Assembly: GCF_008831285.2 (NCBI RefSeq)
Contig: NW_022204627.1
Span: 1-28,722 of the forward strand
DNA from: Nymphaea colorata
Lineage: Eukaryota; Streptophyta; Magnoliopsida; Nymphaeales; Nymphaeaceae
Length of the DNA stretch: 28,722 nucleotides
Reading direction: 5' to 3'
Both the position numbers and the translations under genes were made by a program. The notes under the pieces are model-generated. The model worked only from the letters and a program-made list of their open reading frames with translations, searched no databases and was not told the DNA's origin. Of this stretch, positions 18,957 through 26,757 are shown one piece after another (position 1 is the first letter of the stretch; every line of letters begins with the position of its first letter).

Positions 18957-20965
18957 TCAGGAGGAATGCTCCAGTTCCACCAGCGCCTGGTTCGCCTCCA
19001 CGAAGTCGTTTTCGATACGTAGATTTGATGATCTTGGCATCGAACTGGGCCTTGATGACCAGCTCCATCTTCATGGCCTCCATGGCGATGATCGACTCTC
19101 CCTTCTTCACCAGGTCGCCCACCTTCTTGTAGATCTTGGTACCGTGCCCGGCATGGGGGACTTGATGAAAACGTCGCTGCCGCCCTCCTTCTAGACTGCC
19201 TTCAGCTCGTCGGACTAGAAGCGGAAGCCCAACTGGTCGCCAGCCTGGTTGAAGACGTGGACGACGTTGCTCTCGATGAAGTACTCTTGCTTGCGAGTCT
19301 GGCCGTTGATGACCACTTTCAAGACGTTTCCACGCTGCTACAACACCTAGTAATTATAGGTCTTGCCTTCAACGACGACGAATCCTTTGTTGAGGTTCTT
19401 CCTCTCCACCTCAACTTCCCACTTCATCTCCTTGGCAAGAGAGGTCTACTTCACCGAATGCGCTGGAACAGTTTCTGTCCTCGCACGTTCTTGTAGTCCA
19501 CCAGCTCAGCAGGAAGGCCAGCTTCGCCCCGTTGGCGAAACTGCGAGCCACCACTGCAGTCACCAGGTCGAATGTATCCACCTCTGTATCCTTCTTCAGC
19601 AGAGAATCGATGTTCTGCTCGATGAAGCCGGTGTCATAGTCCCCCGTGTGGAAGACAGGGTGTCGAAGACGCGCTTGAGGAACTTGAGGTTGTTGTTGAG
19701 GCCGACGATGCGGTAGTCCTTGAGGGCCTGCCGCATCAGGTCGATGGACTCGCTGCGGGTCGCTGAGTAGGTGATCAGCTTGGCGATCATGGGGTCGTAG
19801 AAGGTGGAAATCACGTCCTTGTCCCTCACTCCCGTCTCGATTCGCACGCCCTCGTTCTCCGCTGGCTCGCGCAGGTACTTGAGCTTGCCGTTGCCGGGCA
19901 GGAAGCCGTTGAAGGGGTCCTCAGCGTAGATGCGCACCTCGATGGCGCTGCCTTTCTTGTTGATTTCGCTCTGCTTCTTGGGGAGGGGGAAGCCGGAAGC
20001 GACCAGCAGCTGCCACTAGACGAAATCGTAGCCGGTGATCATTCGGAGATGGGATGCTCCACCTGCAGACGAGTGTTCATTTCCATGAAGTAGTGCTTGT
20101 TGGAGTCGAGGTCGAAGATGAACTCCACCGTTCCCGCATTGTAGTAGCCGACCGCGCGTGCAGCCTCGACGGCGGAGTTGCAGATGAGGGAACGGATGCT
20201 GTCCTGGACGTTGGAGGGGCCTCCTCCACCACCTTTTGATGCCTGCGCTGGATGGACAGTCACGCTCATACAAGTGGACGTAGTTGCCGTGCTGGTCGCC
20301 GAAGATCTGCACTTCAATGTGTCTAGGCTTGGTGATATACTTTTCCACAAGCACTCTATCGTCAGAGAAGCCTTCAAGGCTTCCCTCTTGCAGCTATCCA
20401 AAGACTCAAAAAACTCTTCCTTTTTCCTCACGATACGCATCCCCTTGCCTCCTCCTCCCGAAACAGCCTTGATGAGCACTGGATATCCCATTTGGTTTGC
20501 CTACGCGTACAGATTTGCGGGATGCTGGTCCTCGCCGTGATAGCCAGGGACCACCGGACATTAGCAGCAGTCATGATCTTTTTGGACTCGCTCTTGCTGC
20601 CCATGGCGGTGATGGCAGAGGGGGGAGGGCCGATGAACTTGACTCCGTTGTCGACGCACTCCTTGGCGAATCCTGCGTTTTCAGAGAGGAAGCCGAAGCC
20701 GGGGTGGAGAGCCTCGCAGTTGGCATCCTTGGCGATTTCGAGGATCTTGCTACGGTTGAGATAGGACTCGGAGGAAGGATTTGCCCCCACCCGGTAGCCT
20801 TGTCTGCCATATCGACGAACTTAGAGTTGCGATCAATGTCCGAGTAGATAGCCACCGTCTCCACTCCCAGCCTAAGTCACCTTGTGTGTACCTTTTGGCA
20901 GTGCGTATGATGCGGCAGGCGATTTCTCCGCGATTAGCCACGAGGATCTTCTTGACCAAACTCAT
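18957..20965 (-). CDS. MCCC1: methylcrotonyl-CoA carboxylase, alpha (biotin) subunit
   Basis: ATP-dependent carboxylation of its own biotin for leucine breakdown. Biotin carboxylase domain: [20 protein letters not shown] at the N-terminus, [16 protein letters not shown], the ATP loop [13 protein letters not shown] (about 20440), [20 protein letters not shown] then VEHPISEMITG (about 20060), and [17 protein letters not shown]. Biotinyl domain with AMEAMKME (about 19080). [17 protein letters not shown] and [20 protein letters not shown] favour MCC over propionyl-CoA carboxylase. Two TAG codons align with family Glu (EWQL at 20016-20018, YAEANQMGYP at 20501-20503). One 20-nt intron. Frame breaks near 20795, 20558, 20250, 19655, 19500 and 19015. 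It starts almost directly at the catalytic fold, with no visible mitochondrial presequence. Confidence 0.9.
20872..20891 (-). other. 20-nt intron in MCC alpha
   Basis: Coding strand GTACACACAAGGTGACTTAG. Removal joins IIRTAKR to [16 protein letters not shown] exactly as in biotin carboxylases. Confidence 0.95.
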
Positions 20966-21169
20966 CAACTCACAGAATTAAATTCAATAAAATGCCAGCC
21001 TTACTCGAAGGTCACACCCATCACCATCCACCAATCCCCATCAACGCAAACCCCATACGGTCCAGTCACAATCCGAGAGAGATAAAGTCGGGATGGGCGG
21101 CAGGACGCTCGAGGAATGCGTATGGATTTTATTGGATGGAGCTAACGAACTCCATTTATATAATTCAAT
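20966..21169. promoter_or_regulatory. divergent intergenic region
   Basis: 204 nt between MCC alpha (-) and the membrane protein (+). It holds ATTTAATTC-type AT-rich DNA near the left start, CACCCATCACCATCCACC (21016-21033), GGGATGGGCGG (21089-21099), and TATATAAT (21157-21164) just before ATG 21170. No gene seen. Confidence 0.5.
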
Positions 21170-22576
21170 ATGTACACCCAGGGCAGCAACCACCCAGCTG
21201 AAGTGGAGATGCAGAAATACCCGCCCGCGGAGAGCGCCAGCAAGCCCACCTACACCGAAGCCAAGGTCTACCGGGAAGAGAACGCCAAGGGCAGCGAGGA
21301 AGAGCGAGAAGATGCCCCCTACTGCTCCAACTACTTCCTCCATCTGATGGTCTTCATGGTGGGAGTGGGCATCAACGTAGCCATTTGGGCCATCGACTAC
21401 TACGCGGTCAGCGTGCAGGCCTCCTATTTCTACAACAACGCCATGACTGTTTCCTCCTACACCGACATCACCAGCGCAATGGCCACCTATACCGACTCCA
21501 CCAAGATGTTCGGATCCAGCACCAATAGCTCCGGCTCGCCCATCGCCGTCGCCATGAGTCTCATCTACTCGTGGATCCTGTGGAAACTGTCACTTATCGT
21601 GTTCTCGTGGCAGGCAGTCAGTCGCGAGGAAGCCGGTGGGTTGAGGATAGGCACCGTCGTCACTCTTGTGCTCGTGCTGGTTGCCTTCGATATCTTGCTC
21701 ACTATCTTCGCCCTCAACGTCTACAACGACTACATTTTTTATGCAGCCTACGTCCTCTTCTCCTCTGTGGTGGTGCTGGTGAATGCGAAGGAGAAAGGGC
21801 GGGCGCTGGGCAACCTCCTCATCCCCCTCCTCATCATCGCCTTCCTCTACTTCGCCTACGCCTTCCTGCTGCCCACCCTCTACAAGTCCTACACTCAGAA
21901 CCTCAGCACATACGGTGCCGTCTTCCTCATCATCTACTCATACCCTGCCTTCGACCTGCTCTTCTACGCGGGGACGCTGGCGCTGGGGTGCAAGGTGGAC
22001 GATTGGATCAAGGGATTCTTCAGCAGCATCCACTTCCTGCTGCTCGGCTACGGAGTGGGAATGATCCTGATCATCGGCTACACCGAGGTGGAGTTCTACT
22101 ACCTCATCGCATACTTCATCTTCCGCAACATCTTCGTCAACTACATCATGCGACACTGGGAAAAAGTGGTCGCCAACCCGCCAGCACTCCCCGGCTGGCT
22201 CGCCTGCTACTACCTCAGCTACGCCCTCAGCTATCTGCCCATCATCGGAGTGGGAAAAGTGGTCGTCGCCAGGAGTTTCTCCTCCTATATGTTCGCGCTG
22301 GCAGCTACTGTCCTATACGGAGTTTCTAATCCGCTCTACGCGTCAACAACTGCCCCAACTGCTGCGCTGACTACCAATCCCTCCCTAGCCGGCAATATCT
22401 TCTGGCTGGCTGCAGCCATCATCTGGGCCGCCATCACCTTCAGCCAGCGTTTCGGCAAATGGAAGCCAAGCGGTTACGACTTCTTCTACTACCTGTTCGG
22501 AATCCATCTCTTCTACCTGGGCATCACCTGCTCCCTACAACTACCCATTCTCTACACAAACTCCACCTTCAATTGA
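21170..22576 (+). CDS. polytopic membrane protein, about 10 TM helices
   Basis: An intact 468-residue frame without TAR codons or introns. A hydrophilic N-terminus of about 50 residues (rich in Glu/Lys) is followed by about ten hydrophobic helices, for example FLHLMVFMVGVGINVAIWAI, VVTLVLVLVAFDILLTIFAL, LLIPLLIIAFLYFAYAFLLP, FLIIYSYPAFDLLFYAGTLA, IFWLAAAIIWAAITF and FFYYLFGIHLFYLGITCSLQ. It has several NxS/T sites in the first lumenal loop. No transporter or receptor motif that I recognise. Codon use is strongly biased to C-ending codons, suggesting high expression. ATG lies 5 nt after TATATAAT; stop TGA 22574. Confidence 0.85.
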   Translation: MYTQGSNHPAEVEMQKYPPAESASKPTYTEAKVYREENAKGSEEEREDAPYCSNYFLHLMVFMVGVGINVAIWAIDYYAVSVQASYFYNNAMTVSSYTDITSAMATYTDSTKMFGSSTNSSGSPIAVAMSLIYSWILWKLSLIVFSWQAVSREEAGGLRIGTVVTLVLVLVAFDILLTIFALNVYNDYIFYAAYVLFSSVVVLVNAKEKGRALGNLLIPLLIIAFLYFAYAFLLPTLYKSYTQNLSTYGAVFLIIYSYPAFDLLFYAGTLALGCKVDDWIKGFFSSIHFLLLGYGVGMILIIGYTEVEFYYLIAYFIFRNIFVNYIMRHWEKVVANPPALPGWLACYYLSYALSYLPIIGVGKVVVARSFSSYMFALAATVLYGVSNPLYASTTAPTAALTTNPSLAGNIFWLAAAIIWAAITFSQRFGKWKPSGYDFFYYLFGIHLFYLGITCSLQLPILYTNSTFN

Positions 22577-22636
22577 TCACCAGATGCATCATCACCATAC
22601 ATCATAAACTCTATCATTATATATATATACGGTCGG

Positions 22637-23443
22637 ATGGAGGGCAAGGAACTCATAAAGGTGAAACCGCACGCCTACTTCACCTAACGATTCTTCAAGA
22701 AACTGGCCGAGCCCATCTCGGTGGTGGAGCCACTCACCAGCTTGTGTGGAGGATGTAGTCGCCACTGTATGCAGGGTACCTGGAGACCTTCAAGCAAGTG
22801 GTAAACAAGCTGAGCAAAAACAAATCCTCGCCGCTCCCGCTAGTCTTCGCCTCCATCGACACCATGGACCCCATCTCCAAAAACAAACAACTCCTCAGAG
22901 GAGTCTTCAAGGCCTTCGACACGCGAGGATTCAGTAGATTTGCACATATGAAGACAAAGTAGACGCGTGTGAGCTGTATTCTGCATGCCTGGCGCTGTCG
23001 AAGGGATCGTATGAAACCTACCTGAAGACCATAGTGGACGTCTTTGGCTTTTAGAATCCTGGCAGGATCAGCAGGCAATAGTTCTTCTTCTTCCTGGACT
23101 CCTTCTACCGAGCCTTGCCGAAGGTGCTAATCTCGCGGGACAAGGGAGAGACGAACGTTCGGCTGGACTTCAAGGACATCAACCGGTTCCTGGAGGGGCT
23201 TTTCGAGGAGGAGAAAACGGAAGTGGAGCGCAACTAGATCTACGAGTGAATGCTGGTTAACGCAGAGCGATGATGAAGGTCCCCGAGCTCAACGAGTTCC
23301 TCAAGTACGTCCAGAAGCGGTGCATGGGGTCCGCCGAGAGCTCCCGCAACGCAGCCATCGAACGCATCAAGATCGAAACCGAGGTCAGGAAGTGCCTCAT
23401 TGATATGATTTTGGACATTCAACGCCTGCCCTCACAGGGCTGA
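22637..23443 (+). CDS. EF-hand calcium-binding protein
   Basis: With three 20-nt introns removed the gene is one perfect 248-codon frame (118+159+292+178 = 747 nt). The first EF-hand, FDTRGFNKVDACEL, has Asp at loop position 1 and Glu at position 12 and is only created by splicing. The second, FGFENPGRISRQ-TAG-FFFFL, has TAG at loop position 12, where Glu is nearly invariant. Four TAR codons in total (22685, 23052, 23079, and the AAC-TAG near 23234). The rest is helical, with a third possible degenerate site around NVRLDFKDINRFLEGLF. The general form resembles ciliary EF-hand proteins, but no ortholog is named. Stop TGA 23441, only 12 nt before the next ATG. Confidence 0.88.
22755..22774 (+). 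other. 20-nt intron, EF-hand gene (1)
   Basis: GTAGTCGCCACTGTATGCAG. Removal joins PLTSLCGG to WYLETFKQVVNKLS and keeps the perfect frame. Confidence 0.9.
22934..22953 (+). other. 20-nt intron, EF-hand gene (2)
   Basis: GTAGATTTGCACATATGAAG. It splits the first EF-hand loop; splicing makes FDTRGF-NKVDACEL. Confidence 0.95.
23246..23265 (+). other. 20-nt intron, EF-hand gene (3)
   Basis: GTGAATGCTGGTTAACGCAG, the only well-supported intron with GTG at the 5' end. Unspliced, it gives an immediate TGA (GAG TGA); spliced, ERNEIYEAMMKVPELNEFL. Confidence 0.93.
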
Positions 23444-23455
23444 ATTTAAATTATT

Positions 23456-24595
23456 ATGCACCATCGCCAGGCCGGCTTCATTCGCAACTACTCCAGCAAA
23501 CAGATCCCGACTTTCCACCAGGAACCCTCAGAGTTCTCGTACTTTAGGCCCAAACCCAACAGGGATGATGCTGACGAGTTTAGTCCCTACAAGCTGGAGG
23601 AGAGAGAAGAGAAAAGACAGGTTCTCACCAAGCCGCCGCTGCCTCACAGCAGAAGCAAGGAAGCAGTTATCCCTGCGCATCTCAAGGAACAGCCTGCGAA
23701 GATGAAGGAAAAAGCACAGGGGTAGCAAGTGTACAATAGCTCAAGGAGCACATGGCTAGCTACGAAGAGAGGAAGGACAAGAGCAAGGAAAAATTGCAGG
23801 AAAACATCGGTCACATCCGCAACAAAATATAGCAGCTGGATTACGCTTTGAAGGAACTCAAGTCAAGCAAATCCACTGAAAAACTGAGACTTTAAGCCAA
23901 GGTGCAGAAGGAACTGTAGGCGGAACTCAGCAGCTCCTCTTCATCCTCTTCCGAAAGCGAAGAAGTGGTCGTAAACTCAATCCCATCCCCCAAGCTAAGC
24001 ATAGAGAGGGCGAATCCCAAGAGAGACTCAACCTCGAGAAGGAGGAGCAAAGACAGCCAAACGTAAACATACGGCAATCGAACGAAAGATCCAACTCCTA
24101 CTCGCAAAGGGAAAACATAGTCACATTTAATTCCCGCACATCCAACCATCCTCCCCTCCAGATCCGAGACTACTCCAGCTCCGAGGAATAGGAAGAGCAA
24201 ATCCCAAAACAGCCCCACAACTAACCCAAATACAAGCAAGAACGCAGGAATTCACGCCAAAACGAGCGTGAGCATTAATACGAATAGGAGGAATAGGAAT
24301 AGGAGGAAGATTCAAGCTACCTTCCCGAAAGGCGAGACAAGCACCCACCCGTCCAATCTAGCGCCAGTAGCTGCAAATCCAGCGCTAGGCAAAGGGAGTC
24401 TACAAGAACAAGGGAGGAGTTTGCTTCGATATCGACACCAAGCAGTTCACCCAACCCATCCCGCCTCCCAAATAGGAATATAAACCCAAAAAGCCAGCCA
24501 AAGTGGACAAGCGGTCGGAGGTCCTGCGACGGAGAGAGACGGCAAAGGCATATGACCGTATGACCAGAAAGGCCCTCTTCACAGCATACCAGTGA
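23456..24595 (+). CDS. acidic coiled-coil protein with poly-Glu tract
   Basis: Not recognised. The N-terminus is MHHRQAGFIRNYSSKQIPTF, a coiled coil follows (EERKDKSKEKLQENIGHIRN and ALKELKSSKSTEKLR), then a Ser tract and SESEEVVV. A very acidic segment at 24280-24310 has TAG codons interleaved with GAG/GAA (Y-E-x-E-E-x-E-x-E-E-D), the clearest place where TAG must be acidic. The basic C-terminus is KPAKVDKRSEVLRRRETAKA, ending LFTAYQ at TGA 24593. Frame breaks are needed near 23740, 24010, 24165 and 24470. It starts 12 nt after the EF-hand stop. Probably cytoskeletal, by composition. Confidence 0.65.
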
Positions 24596-24733
24596 CTCCT
24601 TACTAACTCATCATCTTTTCATCATCTCCTTTTTACCCTCCCAAATAATCTATATCCTTTTTAACCGTTAGGCAGCCAGTAATGTACTGGGTGGGTACGG
24701 ATGCAAAAAGGTTGGGAAATAATAATAAAGATG
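24596..24733. other. convergent spacer
   Basis: 138 nt between two stop codons. T/C-rich to 24660, then GGGTGGG (24691-24697) and an AAATAATAATAAAG stretch (24717-24730). No gene seen. Confidence 0.5.
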
Positions 24734-25588
24734 TCACTTGGATTGGCTCTGGCTTTCTCTGAGTTTTTTGGCGGCATAGGTGGGATCGATTTCTGCGTTG
24801 GTGGGGTTGGTGCCTGACTTGACCTTCTTGATGTGGATGTGGTAGGCTATGGCTACGTGAAAGGATTGCCTCTTGAATGGCTTCAAGTCCTCCTTACCAT
24901 CCTTGCCCTTTATGCTTCGCAACATTTGCTGACTGCGCGCCTTCTCCTCCTTAGGACGTGACTTACCATTCTGCGGTTCTAGGAGTTGCTTGGGGATGCC
25001 TAGTCCTTTGAGCATGTCTGGGGAGAGCGAGCTGATGTTGGGGTATGCGTTGCGGACATGTTAATTGAGCATTCCGTGGTACTGCAGATCCTGCTGCAGG
25101 TGCGAGGAGGAGGGCGGTTGGGTGCGTCCGCCCTGCGCGTTCTTCTTGCCTTCCGCCCTCCCCGCCTTGGACTACCCCGGCAGCACATCCTTGGCTCTCT
25201 TGCCCGCCATTCCCAGCGGTTTCTGACCAGTAGCTTCCCCGTTCTGGAGCAGGCCTCTCTTCGCGTCGGATTCGTTGGGGTTTAGGTTCTCGTTGGAGGA
25301 GCGTTCGATGAGCTATCCCTGATGGTGCTAGCGGATTTCTGCATAAAGAGAGAGGGACTCTGGTTGATGCTGAGGATGAATCTCTGAAGGAGCCGTGCGA
25401 TTTGATTGATCTCGTTGGCATTCGAAGCCTTTTCCTTGATGACGGCATCATTACCTTTTGCTCAGCGGTCCTGGCGGACAGGAAGCCTCCGTAGTCAGCG
25501 TCCTAATTTATAGGCGAGGTACGTCGAACTGCATGTGTTTGGGCACTTTCTTGGTCCTTTCGCCCTTGCGTGTAGCCAACTCACTCAT
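24734..25588 (-). CDS. hypothetical basic/low-complexity protein
   Basis: Not recognised. It starts MSELATRKGERTKKVPKHMQ; a 20-nt intron (25503-25522) leads to DADYGGFLSARTAEQK, then NEINQIARLLQRFILSINQS, a Gly/Lys/Asn-rich linker (GLLQNGEATGQKPLGMAGKR), NAYPNISSLSPDMLKGLGIP and a C-terminal domain SFHVAIAYHIHIKKVKSG. The order of short motifs separated by disordered linkers suggests a nuclear or scaffold protein, but no family is assigned. TAA/TAG read Glu. One-base shifts occur near 25455 and 25325. Upstream of the start is an unusual G-rich (coding strand) stretch. Confidence 0.6.
25503..25522 (-). other. 20-nt intron
   Basis: Coding strand GTACCTCGCCTATAAATTAG. Removal joins KHMQFD to DADYGGFLSARTAEQK; retention hits TGA 9 nt later. 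Confidence 0.8.
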
Positions 25589-25619
25589 CCTTCCCTCCTG
25601 CAATTAATATCTAATAAAC

Positions 25620-25710
25620 TTCCACCCACTTCCGCACACCTCCCCCGCCCGCCCGCCGCCCCCCGCCTCCTCCCCCTCCCGCCCACTCCCACAACGCCCC
25701 CTCCCTTTCT
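25620..25710 (-). other. G-rich tract on the coding strand, G-quadruplex candidate
   Basis: The plus strand is nearly all C with many CCC to CCCCCC runs, so the minus strand has more than eight runs of three or more G separated by 1-8 bases. It lies between the DHHC stop (25730) and the start of the next minus-strand gene (25588). Confidence 0.7.
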
Positions 25711-25729
25711 GGAATGCAAAATTAATCCA

Positions 25730-26728
25730 TCAGAGCTCAGTCTCCACCAGATAGTTGAGCACGCTCTGCCGGTCTGATACAAGCGTGGAGTAACGTTTCC
25801 CCTTGTCGTGTGCCTGCTGTCCTCTGCTCGATATGCTCCTACATTCATCCTGCTCCACGTTCAGGATCAGTTTGCTCTTCAGCGGCGCCAGGGGAGGATG
25901 ATGCTTGTTCTCACACCTCCCGAACGGAACAGGCCCGCTCAACAGCTAGTATGTGCCCTTAAGGTCCTCATTGGTGGTCTGCCTGCTGCGGAAGAGCCCG
26001 ATGTGGTAGGTGAACAATTTGAAAACAGGCAGGAAGAAGAGTCCAGCCGCAGCAGTCAGGATGATCTCAAGCAGGTAGGACTGGACGGGGTAGCTGTTGA
26101 GCACGGTGAAGATCATCGCTAGGGAGATGCTGACGACCGCTGCCGCCAGCAGGCAGAGGAGGGAGATGAACAGGAAAAAGTAGCTAGGTTAGGAAGAAGT
26201 TACCGATAGTTGTACTTGCCGATGCAGACGCCCAGCCAGGGACAGTGGTGGTCGTACCGCTCCACGCAGTGGTTGCACACCTGGCAGTGGATGGTCCTCA
26301 GCGGCCGGTAGATGTAGCACTCCACGCAGTATTTCTGGTGCGTGTTCAGCCCACCACTGACGACCAAGTATTTGTGCTCAGCCACGTTGAGGTGGTTGAC
26401 AGCGGGGATGCTGGCCTGCTGCTCGTCCCAGGCATACTTGTCCACGATTTGGGGAAGGATTCCGGGGTCTGTATAGACGCAGCGAAAGAGGGCGGCGAGG
26501 GCTGCAATTTGTAGAAGGACGAGAATGGGCGCGAGTACTGTCTGGTGGAAGCCTCGGTAGAAGAGGTCATAGGTGATGAGGAGAGAGGGAGCCTCGATGA
26601 TGAGGACGGTCAGGAACACGGGGTAGATCGATGACCTATCTATGATGCAGGGGGCACTACCCAAACGGAAATATGCGGAAGTGACGACGGTTCCAAGTCA
26701 TCAGCCGGATCATGTCGGTTCGCACCAT
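25730..26728 (-). CDS. DHHC-type protein S-acyltransferase (palmitoyltransferase)
   Basis: Integral membrane enzyme that attaches palmitate to cysteines. The Cys-rich domain HQKYCVECYIYRPLRTIHCQ, then CNHCVERYDHHCPWLGVCIG (26230-26340), carries the catalytic DHHC. Two TM helices precede it (SIYPVFLTVLIIEAPSLLIT and TVLAPILVLLQIAALAALF) and two follow. TTNEDLKGTY (about 25960) is the TTxE motif, followed by VPFGRCENK in place of NPFxxGxxxN. An intron (26184-26203) lies just after the DHHC block. Start ATG 26728 is provisional: one frame break near 26665 separates it from the main frame. It shares a 29-nt divergent promoter with the next gene. Confidence 0.92.
26184..26203 (-). other. 20-nt intron in DHHC gene
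   Basis: Coding strand GTAACTTCTTCCTAACCTAG. Removal joins CIGKYNYR to YFFLFISLLCLLAAAVVSIS, the normal start of TM3. Confidence 0.95.
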
Positions 26729-26757
26729 CCCACAATCAATACAATATAATATCACCC
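26729..26757. promoter_or_regulatory. 29-nt divergent promoter
   Basis: All the DNA between two divergent start codons. It reads AATCAATACAATATAATATC with TATA-like words on both strands. Read leftward it has GGGTGATATTATATTG, similar to GGGTGCCTGATATATTG before the small Tim gene. Confidence 0.5.

Noticed and set aside
21571-22329. Alternative-frame long ORF within the membrane-protein gene
   Set aside because: Overlaps the intact 468-residue frame with ten hydrophobic helices; it is a by-product of C-biased third positions.
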